DNA of 64,000 nt from Microvirga zambiensis WSM3693 (lineage in GTDB: Bacteria > Pseudomonadota > Alphaproteobacteria > Rhizobiales > Beijerinckiaceae): the NCBI RefSeq assembly GCF_016735695.1, contig NZ_JAERQD010000004.1, positions 1 through 64,000 of the forward strand. Reading direction: 5' to 3'. Below, in pieces: positions 54,200-61,661 of this stretch. The notes under the pieces are model-generated. The model ran no database searches. It had not been told where the DNA came from and saw only the letters and a program-made list of their open reading frames with translations. Both the position numbers and the translations under genes were made by a program. How positions within the stretch are numbered: the first letter of the stretch is position 1; the number at the start of each line of letters is the position of its first letter.

Positions 54200-54403
54200 T
54201 TACATGCGCCGTGCCGTGTTGCGCGCCGACCGCGCGACCGTCGGTCCGGTCACCGCACCGACCGCACCGCCGGCGACCGCGCCGACAGGTCCTGCCACCG
54301 ACCCGACGCCCGCGCCGACCGCAGCGCCGCCGACCCGTTCCTCCGTGGTGGTGCAGGCCGCAGCCGCAAGGCCGAGGAGCGCGACGAAAGCGAGCTTCTT
54401 CAT
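54200..54403 (-). CDS. Small glycine-zipper lipoprotein
   Basis: A 67-aa protein with a lipoprotein signal (KKLAFVALLGLAAAAC, lipobox AAAC at residue 16) and a mature part of Gly/Ala/Val repeats (GGAAVGAGVGSVAGPVGAVAGGAVGAV, in part) typical of glycine-zipper outer-membrane lipoproteins, ending in SARNTARRM. GGGAGA lies just before the ATG. It sits between the prohead protease and capsid genes with its own terminator, and is not a known GTA part. Confidence 0.8.
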   Translation of the reverse strand: MKKLAFVALLGLAAAACTTTEERVGGAAVGAGVGSVAGPVGAVAGGAVGAVTGPTVARSARNTARRM

Positions 54404-54511
54404 GACAATCTCCCTAAACGCGCGGAGACGAGACACCTTCCTCATCGGAAAGGGCCCGCAGCTTTCCGCGTCCATGCGGGCGATTTTCTAACGCGCTCCC
54501 ACGGACTAGGT

Positions 54512-55045
54512 TCAGGAAAATAGTCGAACCGCCGCCTTGCGGATGCTGGCGGCGAGCTTGGGCGCTTCCTTCACGCTCTCCACCCGCGCATCGGGCAGCA
54601 TCGGGAAGGTCACGACGGAGATCTCCCACAGGTCGAGTTTTTCCAGGCGCCGCAGGCCGGTGGGCCGCTCCGCCCTCGCGCGCTCGACCCGGAAGCCGAT
54701 GGAGAGCCCGTCGACCGCGCCGTCGCGCATCAGCGCGTGAATCTCCCGCGCGCGCTCCACGGCGAGGTTGAGCTTGCCGCGCACACGCAGGCCCCGCCGG
54801 TCCTCCTCGATGAGGATCCAGCGCCCGATGGGCTGCGCCGGATCGTGCTGCCAGAGCAGGCGCACGTCGCGCACGCCGCGCTTCTTCAGGCTGTCCACGA
54901 AAGCGCCGGGCATCACCACGTCCTTGCCGAGATCGGCGAGGCCGAACAGGCTGGCATAGCCTTCGAAGACACCGCCCGCATCGACCGCGCTCAGAGGCTC
55001 GGCGAGGAACTTGCGCTCGTAGATCGTCGCGAGACGCGGTTTCAT
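54512..55045 (-). CDS. GTA prohead protease (HK97 family, gp4-like)
   Basis: A 177-aa U35-type protease that matures the capsid. It shows GGVFEGYASLFGLADLGKDVVMPGAF, VRLLWQHDPAQPIGRW (catalytic His in QHD), LRVRGKLNLAVERAREIHALMRDGAVDGLSIGFRV (catalytic Ser in GLSIGF) and DLWEISVVTFPMLPDARV (parts). The ATG at MKPRLATIYERKF overlaps the stop of the small upstream ORF in ATGA. Confidence 0.93.
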   Translation of the reverse strand: MKPRLATIYERKFLAEPLSAVDAGGVFEGYASLFGLADLGKDVVMPGAFVDSLKKRGVRDVRLLWQHDPAQPIGRWILIEEDRRGLRVRGKLNLAVERAREIHALMRDGAVDGLSIGFRVERARAERPTGLRRLEKLDLWEISVVTFPMLPDARVESVKEAPKLAASIRKAAVRLFS

Positions 55046-55191
55046 CGCAGGGCTCCACGCGCTGTTCTCGGCGGTTTCGCATCGAGCTTTTCGAGCTGGC
55101 GCACGAAATCGCGGAACACCAGGGCCGCGCGGTGCTGCCCCTCCCGCGCGACCTTCGGTCGGCGTGGGGTGTGGGGCGTGGAACGGATCAT
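55042..55191 (-). CDS. Small GTA-cluster ORF, hypothetical
   Basis: A 49-aa basic protein (MIRSTPHTPRRPKVAREGQ, then RAALVFRDFVRQLEKLDAKPP). It has GGAGATT before its ATG, overlaps the prohead protease start by four bases and the upstream small membrane gene stop by four bases. Those tight overlaps argue that it is translated. No family was recognised. Confidence 0.6.
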   Translation of the reverse strand: MIRSTPHTPRRPKVAREGQHRAALVFRDFVRQLEKLDAKPPRTARGALR

Positions 55192-55388
55192 GGGGAATCT
55201 CCGGAATGGCGGCGGTTGAAGAGGGACAGCTCGCGCACGAACGCATCGAACCGGCGGTTGGCCGCGAACAGGTCGCGCAGAGTCATGGCAAGCAAGGTGG
55301 AGGCCCCGCTCGCCCAGACGAACAGGGCGAGATGGGCAAGATCCCCGCGCCGGATGACGGCCTCGGTGATCTGATCGAACATGTTCAT
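55188..55388 (-). CDS. Small membrane protein between portal and protease (gp3.5 position)
   Basis: A 66-aa protein with one hydrophobic segment (LAHLALFVWASGASTLLAM, about 17-36) and a polar C-terminus. It occupies the place of the short gene (gp3.5, rcc01685) of the Rhodobacter GTA, which is implicated in head formation, but sequence resemblance is weak, so equivalence is only positional. It overlaps the next small ORF by four bases. Confidence 0.6.
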   Translation of the reverse strand: MNMFDQITEAVIRRGDLAHLALFVWASGASTLLAMTLRDLFAANRRFDAFVRELSLFNRRHSGDSP

Positions 55389-55489
55389 GATTTGTTCTCG
55401 CGAAAGAACTCCGTTGAGTGTTGTTGAGAAGCGTGTCGGCTTCCCTGAAGGCTATGCGCGAGGGCTGCGCAGGCACCCCAAGCCCGTCG

Positions 55490-55720
55490 TCATCCCGGAC
55501 GAAGGGCAGCGAAGATCCGGGATCGTGCACAGGATGAGGCGCTGGAACCCTCTCCCCCCTTGTGAGGGAGAGTTGGAGAGGGGGGTGCTGGCGCCTGACC
55601 TTCATAGGCCTTCGCTCACACACCCCTCCCTAGCCCTCCCCCACAAGGAGGGAGGGGACATCCGCGCCACCCTCGTCCAACGATCCCGGATCTCGCTTCG
55701 CTCGTCCGGGACGACACCCT
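55490..55720. repeat. Composite nested palindromic repeat (inverted copy of 3752-3978)
   Basis: GTCATCCCGGACGAAG...GATCCGGGATC on the left, GATCCCGGATCTC...GTCCGGGACGAC on the right, with a type E element (CCCTCTCCCCCCTTGTGAGGG...CCCCCACAAGGAGGGAGG, in part) nested between. Together with 55723-55833 it fills the 471-base gap upstream of the small membrane gene; no gene is seen there. Confidence 0.82.
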
Positions 55721-55722
55721 CT

Positions 55723-55833
55723 CACGTCATGGCTGGGCTTGTCCCGGCCATCCGATGCAGTGACGCGCGAGGCGTCAAAAAATCGAGATCACCGGCACTG
55801 ATCCCCGGAACAAGTCCGGGGAGGTGATGACGG
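55723..55833. repeat. Type C palindromic repeat
   Basis: CACGTCATGGCTGGGCTTGTCCCGGCC at left, CCCCGGAACAAGTCCGGGG and GATGACGG at right. The middle (TGACGCGCGAGGCGTCA) forms its own hairpin that is not found in most other type C copies but resembles the 57.8-kb copy. Confidence 0.8.
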
Positions 55834-55859
55834 CGAGGATGGGATGATCGCCATCGCTT

Positions 55860-57035
55860 TCACCTCTGCCCGCCCTTCCCGCCCGCAGCGCGCCCGTAGC
55901 CCACGGCCTCGCGCTTCTCATCATCCGACAGGAACGCCGCCGCAGACACGCGCCGCCAGAGGCTTTCGCGTTCGTCCGCCAACGCCTCGATGGCGTCGAG
56001 ATCGGGATCGAGCGTGAGCCTTTCGCCGAAAGCGGGCGCGAGCCAATGGGCCAGCGCCTCCGCAGTGCGCTTCACGAGCGGGATGATCGTCTGGCGGTAG
56101 AAGGCGCGGTTCGCTTCGGCGTAATTCGCATGCGTGCTGTCGCCGGGAAGGCCGAGCAGCAGCGGCGGCACGCCGAAGGCGAGCGCGATTTCGCGCGCGG
56201 CGGCGGCCTTGGCCTCGACGAAATCCATGTCCTTCGGCGAGAGCGAGAGCGGCCGCCAGTCGAGGCCACCCTCGAGGAGGAGCGGACGGCCGGCATTGGC
56301 AGCGCCCTGATAATTCGCTTCGAGTTCGACTTTCAGCCGGTCGAACTGCGCATCGGTGAGGCTTGCGCCGCCGACGACGAGCGCGCCGGAGGGACGCGCG
56401 GCGTTGTCGAGCAGCGCCTTGTTCCATGCGCCGGCCGCGTTGTGGATGTCGAGCGCGGTCGCCGCCGCTTCCATCGGCGAAAGGCCGTAATGATCGTCGG
56501 CCGGATGGAAGGGCGTCAGATGAAGGATCGGCGCCGATGGTTCGTCCTCGCGGATCGCGAAGCGCACGGTCTGCGTGCCGACCGCATATTCATAAGCCGC
56601 GGGCCAGCCGTCGGCATCGGGCACGACGCGCATGCGGTCGGGGCGCAGCGCATGGAGTTCATGCGGCACGCCGTCGATGCTCACCGCCTCCACATAGGCG
56701 TTGCCCGACACCATGAGATGGCCATAGAGGCTCTCGAGAAAACGCTGCCCGCCCTCGCGCGCATTCGGCCTGGCGAGAAGCGCGAGAAGCGCGTGCTCGG
56801 ACAGCTCCCGGCCTCCGGCCTTGAGCACGAGCGGCAGCGCCGCCGCAGCCTCGCTCACCAGCCGCACGGCGCGGTGCACGACGGCATTCTTCTGAAAACC
56901 TTCGCGGGAGAGTGCCGCATAATCGCGCGGCGTCCACACGGCGCGCCCGGCGATGTAAAGCGCGATGGCGCTCTGCGTACGCGAGGCCTTGGCTTCAGGC
57001 GGCGCCTGCAGCCAGCGGGTCAATCGGTTGAGCAT
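55860..57035 (-). CDS. GTA portal protein (HK97 family, gp3-like)
   Basis: A 391-aa portal that forms the DNA entry ring. Marks are YAALSREGFQKNAVVHRAVRLVSEAAAALPLVLK, QRFLESLYGHLMVSGNAYVEAV, LHALRPDRMRVVPD, HYGLSPMEAAATALDIHNAAGAWNKALLDNAARPSGAL and ALAFGVPPLLLGLPGDSTHANYAEANRAFYRQTIIPL (parts). The ATG has GGAG upstream. The C-terminus ends GGKGGQR at normal length. Confidence 0.94.
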   Translation of the reverse strand: MLNRLTRWLQAPPEAKASRTQSAIALYIAGRAVWTPRDYAALSREGFQKNAVVHRAVRLVSEAAAALPLVLKAGGRELSEHALLALLARPNAREGGQRFLESLYGHLMVSGNAYVEAVSIDGVPHELHALRPDRMRVVPDADGWPAAYEYAVGTQTVRFAIREDEPSAPILHLTPFHPADDHYGLSPMEAAATALDIHNAAGAWNKALLDNAARPSGALVVGGASLTDAQFDRLKVELEANYQGAANAGRPLLLEGGLDWRPLSLSPKDMDFVEAKAAAAREIALAFGVPPLLLGLPGDSTHANYAEANRAFYRQTIIPLVKRTAEALAHWLAPAFGERLTLDPDLDAIEALADERESLWRRVSAAAFLSDDEKREAVGYGRAAGGKGGQR

Positions 57036-57097
57036 GAAGAGACTCCTGCCCTTTCGGGCATGAGGGGTTTGAGAGAGTGGAGTGATGACACCTCCCG

Positions 57098-57188
57098 CGT
57101 CATGGCCGCACTTGTTGCGGCCACCCACGCCTTGGGAACCGCAGCGCCACAAAGACGTGGGTCCCCGGAACAAGTCCGGGGATGACGA
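57098..57188. repeat. Type C palindromic repeat
   Basis: GCGTCATGGCCGCACTTGTTGCGGCC, CCACGCCTTGGG...AAAGACGTGGG, CCCCGGAACAAGTCCGGGG and ATGACGAC. It lies upstream of the portal gene. Confidence 0.85.
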
Positions 57189-57768
57189 CGGAGAGGATGA
57201 CACTTTCTGCAATCGCAAACAGCAGAGCTGCCTCGCGCCGATTCAGATTGGCGACAACTTCCGCAGGCGGTGATGAAGATCGAGGCAGTTTCGGCCGTTT
57301 CGTCATTGGGACGTCACATGCCTTAGGGTAATCTCTAGGTGTTGCGGGGGCATACCCGACGACATTCACGCGCCAGCCGAGCTGGTTCTACCCCTCGGCT
57401 GGCGCGACCATTCAGTTTCTCGGGCTCTGTCGTCCTTTCCTATGGGGACGGCATGAGGCAGTTGGCGGGGCGGATCGGCACGGATGGACTGCCATCCGCC
57501 CCAGCCCTGCAGCGGAAACACCCTCACTTCACGCAATTTCTCAAGCATTTGCCGAACGCGGTCGTCGTCATCCCTCTTTCGCGCCGCGTTGACCCGAAAG
57601 GCTCACCCCATGAGGAGCGTTGAGGATCGGCCGCGAAGGCATAGCTTCATTGGACGTGGCTCCATTTCTTGCCCCTACGGGAGTCACGGCGCCCCGGCCG
57701 GAGACGTGCGTGAACACTCCCTTCGGCTGGGGCGTTCTAATTTTGTCACGCGTTCTGCTTCATATTTT
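57189..57768. other. Gene-poor gap between terminase and portal genes, with a strong hairpin
   Basis: About 580 bases without a convincing gene on either strand; the short frames present have no ribosome-binding site or family resemblance. At 57369-57406 is a perfect 13-bp inverted repeat, CGCGCCAGCCGAG / CTCGGCTGGCGCG with a 12-base loop, not followed by a T-run. It may be the remains of a lost gene. Confidence 0.6.
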
Positions 57769-57883
57769 TCGTCATCACCTCCCCGGACTTGATCCGGGGA
57801 CCAGTGCCGGTGATCTCGCTTATGTGAGGCGCCTCGCTTTTTTGGATCGGGATGGCCGGCACAAGGCCGGCCATGACGTGACA
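57769..57883. repeat. Type C palindromic repeat (inverted orientation)
   Basis: CGTCATCACCTCCCCGGACTTGATCCGGGG, GTGAGGCGCCTCGC and GGCCGGCACAAGGCCGGCCATGACGTG (parts). It ends 13 bases from the terminase stop. Confidence 0.82.
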
Positions 57884-57895
57884 TCTGCAGATCGC

Positions 57896-59284
57896 TCACA
57901 GCACCCGCACCCGCGGCTCGCGTTTCTCGCGCAGCATCAGTTCGGTGAGTGCCCAGACGAGAGCGTCCATGCGGTCCGGCGAGCGGCCGGACGACAATCC
58001 GCCCGGTCCGAAATCGCAGAGCTCGTCCTCGAGTTCGGGAAACGCGCCCACATGGCGCACGCGGCTCTGCGCATAGAGCACGGAGACCGGCTCGGCGCGC
58101 AGATACTTGCCGCGCGTCGCGCGCACGCTCACCACGGGCACGGCGGAATCCACCTCGCGGATCACGCTACTCGCCATCTCGCCGCCCTGGTTCGTCTCGA
58201 CGACGAGCGCATCGGCCTCGAGCCGGCGATAGAGCGCAACGGCTTTTTGCGCCCATTCGGGCGGTTTCAATCCGGATGCGCTCGCATCTGCCAAAACATA
58301 GGCGACGCCGCCCTCGCCCATACCAACCGCGACGATGCCGCAGGCATCCGCGCGCTTCGAGGACGAGGCCGGCGGATCGATTGCGACGACGATGCGCATC
58401 AGCGGCGGCGCCGCATCGACGCGGTTGCTTTCGATCATGTCGCGCGTCCAGAGCGCGTCGGGCCGATCCTCGACGATGTCGCCGTCGAGTTCCTGCCGCC
58501 CGAGCCGCGTGCCGGCATAGCGGCGCAGCACGTTGTCGAGAAAGACCGGCGCCAGGTTTTCCGCATTGTCGGCCGTGCGCATCCGCGAGACCGCAACCTG
58601 CGGATCGGCGAGAAGGCGCTTCAGCAGCGGGATCGGCCGCGGCGTCGTGGTCACCATCTGGCGCGGATGAAACCCGAGGCGCAGCCCGAACTGCAGCATG
58701 TCCCAGGTCTCCTCCACGTGCTTCCATTTGGCGAGTTCGTCCGCCCATGCGGCCTCGAATTGCGGGCCGCGCAGGGAATCCGGATCTTCAGCCGAGAACA
58801 CCTGCGCTGTCGCGCCGTTCGGCCATTCGAGCTTGCGCAGGGACGGCGACCAGGCCGGGCGCTCGCGCCGGTCATGAATGGCGAGGATGCCGGCCGGCCC
58901 CTCGATCATCACGTTGCGGGCGTCAGAGAAAGTCTCGCCGACGAGCGCGATGCGCCGCGACGAGCCTTGCGCGAAGTCGGGATCGCCGAGCGCGATTCCG
59001 CGCACCCATTCGGCGCCGGCGCGGGTCTTGCCCGCGCCGCGTCCGCCGAGCATGAGCCAGATCGTCCAGGGTTCGTGCACGCGGGCGAGGCCCGGCAGGC
59101 GCTGCTCGGGCCGGCAGCGCACGGGCCAGTGTCGAACCATCCGGTCGAGATCGTCCTCAGACCAGGAGGCCGTCGCGTCCGCGAGCCTCCTCCTCCGCGA
59201 TAACCCGGTCAAGATAGTGAGCAAGTTCGTCGCGCAACTCGTGGATGCTGCGACGGGGTCTGTCGTTGGATTGCTCGTGTTCAT
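57896..59284 (-). CDS. GTA terminase large subunit (gp2-like)
   Basis: A 462-aa DNA-packaging motor. The ATPase domain has Walker A MLGGRGAGKTRAG, RRIALVGETFSDARNVM, and Walker B-like FEAAWADELAKW; the nuclease domain has MRIVVAIDPPAS, ALVVETNQGGEMASSVI and SPDRMDALVWALTEL. The start is uncertain. SRRRRLADATASWSEDDL upstream of Walker A looks like family sequence, so the ATG giving MNTSNPTT, with GGAAGG upstream, was chosen although it overlaps the previous gene by 128 bases. An ATG at 59140 (MVRHWPV) avoids the overlap but loses conserved residues. Confidence 0.92.
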   Translation of the reverse strand: MNTSNPTTDPVAASTSCATNLLTILTGLSRRRRLADATASWSEDDLDRMVRHWPVRCRPEQRLPGLARVHEPWTIWLMLGGRGAGKTRAGAEWVRGIALGDPDFAQGSSRRIALVGETFSDARNVMIEGPAGILAIHDRRERPAWSPSLRKLEWPNGATAQVFSAEDPDSLRGPQFEAAWADELAKWKHVEETWDMLQFGLRLGFHPRQMVTTTPRPIPLLKRLLADPQVAVSRMRTADNAENLAPVFLDNVLRRYAGTRLGRQELDGDIVEDRPDALWTRDMIESNRVDAAPPLMRIVVAIDPPASSSKRADACGIVAVGMGEGGVAYVLADASASGLKPPEWAQKAVALYRRLEADALVVETNQGGEMASSVIREVDSAVPVVSVRATRGKYLRAEPVSVLYAQSRVRHVGAFPELEDELCDFGPGGLSSGRSPDRMDALVWALTELMLREKREPRVRVL

Positions 59285-59708
59285 CGAGCTTTGAGCCTTC
59301 CTTGTCCAGAAGGGCCCGGGCGGCTGCCAGCGTCCTGGCAAGGGAGGCGAGCCTCCGGGCCGTCTTGTCGTGATCCTTGGCGCGCCCTCGCCGCTGCTCG
59401 TCCATGAGCGCATCGATCTGCGCCCGCGTCGCCTGCGCCAGAGCGCGCGCCGCGTCGTTCAGAGAGGCCGTCGCGGCCATCGCGAGGCCGGCAACGCCGC
59501 CCTGGTCCTTTGCGGCCTTGCTCAGCGCATGCTGCTCCAACACCGCATGACGCGGCGGCCAGCCCCAGCGCTCGCGCATCCGCACGAAGGTGCTCGCGCC
59601 GACACCGAGCAGTTGCTGGATGTCCGGCAGATGCTTCTCGGGCGATCGCGCATACCACTCCCACGCCTGCTGCTTCACATCGTCGGAAACTTCGATTCTC
59701 TGACGCAT
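59157..59708 (-). CDS. GTA gp1-like protein, probable small terminase subunit
   Basis: A 183-aa helical charged protein. The N-terminus carries a helix-turn-helix-like segment (KHLPDIQQLLGVGASTFVRMRERWGW, in part), then long helices (LAQATRAQIDALMDEQ; ARRLASLARTLAAARALLDK). First gene of the GTA cluster, immediately ahead of the large terminase, as in other GTAs. DNA recognition for packaging is inferred. MRQRIEVSDDVK was chosen as start; a frame nine codons upstream would run into the terminator hairpin. Confidence 0.8.
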   Translation of the reverse strand: MRQRIEVSDDVKQQAWEWYARSPEKHLPDIQQLLGVGASTFVRMRERWGWPPRHAVLEQHALSKAAKDQGGVAGLAMAATASLNDAARALAQATRAQIDALMDEQRRGRAKDHDKTARRLASLARTLAAARALLDKEGSKLDEHEQSNDRPRRSIHELRDELAHYLDRVIAEEEARGRDGLLV

Positions 59709-59721
59709 GGATACGGCCAAT

Positions 59722-59750
59722 AAAAAACCGCCCAAGCGGGGCTTGAGCGG
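59722..59750 (-). terminator. Intrinsic terminator in the GTA leader
   Basis: On the minus strand CCGCTCAAGC, loop CCC, GCTTGGGCGG, then TTTTTT: a 10-bp stem with one G-T pair. The T-run ends 13 bases before the ATG of the first GTA gene and lies about 60-85 bases downstream of the promoter-like element at 59814-59842. Confidence 0.85.
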
Positions 59751-59813
59751 CGGAGGTTACCGACCGGATGAATGCGGCGGGGGGCTTCATTCACACCTCG
59801 TCAGTGTTCACGT

Positions 59814-59842
59814 TTTGTACTCTAAGAGCGTCGCGCTGTCAA
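59814..59842 (-). promoter_or_regulatory. Sigma70-like promoter reading into the GTA cluster
   Basis: On the minus strand a perfect TTGACA (-35, 59842-59837), a 17-base spacer and TACAAA (-10, 59819-59814). Initiation is expected near 59806, giving a leader of about 100 bases that contains the intrinsic terminator before the first GTA gene. Confidence 0.65.
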
Positions 59843-60063
59843 GCCGGATTCGTCCGGCGGGGCGCGAACTTCGAAAAGCCTTACGCGCCAAGGGCTAGGC
59901 CGAGACCCGTTCGCCGCCTGTTCCTCCCGATCAGGAAATTATGGATAATGTGACGCGTATCTGGGGCCAAAATCAGAACAGGAGGCCAATGAACAGGAAA
60001 CCTTTCTTTGGTTCCCCCGCGCGACAATTTCGCCCCTGATTCACCGTAAAATCCTTGAGGCCT

Positions 60064-61107
60064 CTAGGTTTGGGAGCCGTGAAACGCGAGCTCCACGACC
60101 ACCATCTCATGATCCGAGACCGGCCTGCCCTCCGCGTCCGCCGCGGGCAGGGTCCGCGGCGCGCTCGCCTCGAGCCCGCGCACGACGATCCAATCGAGCT
60201 TGCCGTAAGGCGGGCTGTGCTTGTCCGAAGGACCCGGCGCCTGAGTCGGAACCGCAAGATTCGCGGCGCGCCATTCGAAGCCGGCCGCGCGCAGGTCGGC
60301 GAAGAGCGGCTCGTAACGCTCGGGCGAATCGAGAACGAGCTCGCGCTCGTCTTCGCCCCGCGGCAGCGCCTTGGTGTTGAAGTCGCCGCCGATGACGCAG
60401 GCCTCGTTCGGCGCGATGGAATCGAGGCCGCGCAGCAAGGCGGCGATCTGAGCCTGCCGGTCGGCCGGATCGGTCTTGCTTTCGAGATGGGTGCTCACGA
60501 GCCAGAGGGGTTTTGGCGCCTCCGCCACGCGGGCGGCGAGCGCCATGCGCCCGCCGATCCGGTGCTGGGCTTGCTTGATGCCGTGAAACCACAGGCCGTT
60601 TTCCTCCAGCCGGATCAGGTGCGGCGCTTCCAGTGCCAGCGCGGTCGCGATGCCGTTGCCGTGGAGGCTCGACGCATTGCGCGCACCTTCATGGCGGCGA
60701 ATCTCCTCCTCGCTGCCGAGATCGAGTTCCACGAACTCGACGCCGTAGAGATAGCCCTGCCCCGTCCCGGCCACGAGGTCGCGCAGGTTGTGCGCATTGC
60801 CGGAGCGCGCCATGCCGAGATCGACTTCGCTCAGGAGCGTCGCATGGGCGCCTGTCCGCTCGATCAGCCCTCGCACTGCAGGCCGGTCGCGGAGCCGCTC
60901 CGCATTCAGCGCCGCGATCCGCAAGCGTCCCGGCCACGGAAGCCGCGCGGCAGGAGGCATGCCCTCAATGGCGTGGAAGGCCGGCAGGCGTTGCAGGAAC
61001 GGATCCTGGCTCCCCTGCGGCAGCCGCGATGCGGCGCGCGCCTCCTCCAGAGAACCTTCATCCGGTGCCTCGATCTGCGGGACGATCCGGTCGACGATGG
61101 CGCGCAT
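60064..61107 (-). CDS. Endonuclease/exonuclease/phosphatase-family protein
   Basis: A 347-aa protein of the EEP superfamily (metal-dependent phosphodiesterases). Motifs in order: RIAALNAERLRD (Asn/Glu region), LLSEVDLGMARSGN, LVSTHLESKTD, CVIGGDFNTKALP, GKLDWIVVRGLE and PVSDHEMVVVEL, covering the expected metal and catalytic Asp/His residues. There is no signal peptide. The ATG with GGGAAGGG upstream was chosen over one ten codons earlier that lacks a site. The substrate (nucleic acid, phospholipid or inositol phosphate) cannot be told. Confidence 0.85.
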   Translation of the reverse strand: MRAIVDRIVPQIEAPDEGSLEEARAASRLPQGSQDPFLQRLPAFHAIEGMPPAARLPWPGRLRIAALNAERLRDRPAVRGLIERTGAHATLLSEVDLGMARSGNAHNLRDLVAGTGQGYLYGVEFVELDLGSEEEIRRHEGARNASSLHGNGIATALALEAPHLIRLEENGLWFHGIKQAQHRIGGRMALAARVAEAPKPLWLVSTHLESKTDPADRQAQIAALLRGLDSIAPNEACVIGGDFNTKALPRGEDERELVLDSPERYEPLFADLRAAGFEWRAANLAVPTQAPGPSDKHSPPYGKLDWIVVRGLEASAPRTLPAADAEGRPVSDHEMVVVELAFHGSQT

Positions 61108-61284
61108 GTGGTCGGGTCCCTTCCCGGCAGGAAACATCGAAAATATTTCGAAATTCGAGCGAATTAGGGCGCTGCCCCCCTTGCCTGAAAGCCAAGTCTC
61201 GGGAATCTTTTAGCTTGGCCTTAGGAACTTTTGGGTACCTAAAAGGTTCATCGTCCGCATCCAAGCTTCGCCGGGAGGAAGCCC

Positions 61285-61476
61285 ATGTTCTTTTGGGCTG
61301 CTGTTGTTGCGCTCGTCACGGGCGCTTTCGCTTATGTGGGCGACTACTCTTCCACTCTCGTCAACATTGCCGAAATCGGCGGCGTGATCCTCCTGTTCAC
61401 GCTCGTCTGCGCGGCTGAAGTGTTCAGCATTCCCAAGAATCCCGCGCTCGACAAGAACCACGCCTCCGAGTCCTGA
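61285..61476 (+). CDS. Small two-helix membrane protein
   Basis: A 63-aa protein with two hydrophobic segments (FFWAAVVALVTGAFAYVG and TLVNIAEIGGVILLFTLVC). The shape and the segment VNIAEIGGVILLFTLV resemble DUF1328 (YtjA) proteins, which are often stress-induced; the assignment is tentative. GGGAGGAAG lies just before the ATG. It is divergent from the EEP gene. Confidence 0.72.
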   Translation: MFFWAAVVALVTGAFAYVGDYSSTLVNIAEIGGVILLFTLVCAAEVFSIPKNPALDKNHASES

Positions 61477-61507
61477 GAGACTGGCCCATATAGGGCGTCC
61501 CCCTAGA

Positions 61508-61615
61508 CCTCATCCTGAGGGCCGCCAAAGGCGGCGTCTCGAAGGACGAGGGCGTCTCCAGTGCCCTCTGGATCCTCCTTCGAGACGGTCGCTGCGCGAC
61601 CTCCTCAGGATGAGG
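61508..61615. repeat. Type B palindromic repeat
   Basis: CCTCATCCTGAGGGCCGCC...GGCGGCGTCTCGAAGGACGAGG at left, CTCCTTCGAGACGGTCGC...CTCCTCAGGATGAGG at right (parts). It lies between convergent genes, the small membrane protein and the GFA-family gene. Confidence 0.88.
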
Positions 61616-61661
61616 CGAGAGGTCTATGAGGCAGCTTCGGGGGATGCTGCCCTTCCCCACG

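Larger units (their letters stand above)
37644..59708 (-). mobile_element. Gene transfer agent (GTA)-type structural gene cluster
   Basis: About 22 kb in which every structural gene of the Rhodobacter-type GTA can be matched in order: small terminase-like, large terminase, portal, small ORF, prohead protease, capsid, two connector genes, DUF3168, major tail, two tail chaperones, tape measure, DUF2460, DUF2163, NlpC/P60 and the tail-tip protein, followed by DUF2793, GH108 and holin-like genes. No integrase, repressor or replication gene is present, which argues against an ordinary prophage. Plus-strand and lipoprotein genes unrelated to GTAs are interspersed, and palindromic repeats occupy most junctions. 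Confidence 0.88.

Noticed and set aside
57410-57760. Several short frames in the terminase-portal gap
   Set aside because: They overlap the type C repeat or lack start signals, and none resembles a known GTA gene.
37644-59708. Interpretation as an ordinary integrated prophage
   Set aside because: No integrase, excisionase, repressor, replication genes, tRNA target or attachment repeats were found, and gene order matches GTAs.
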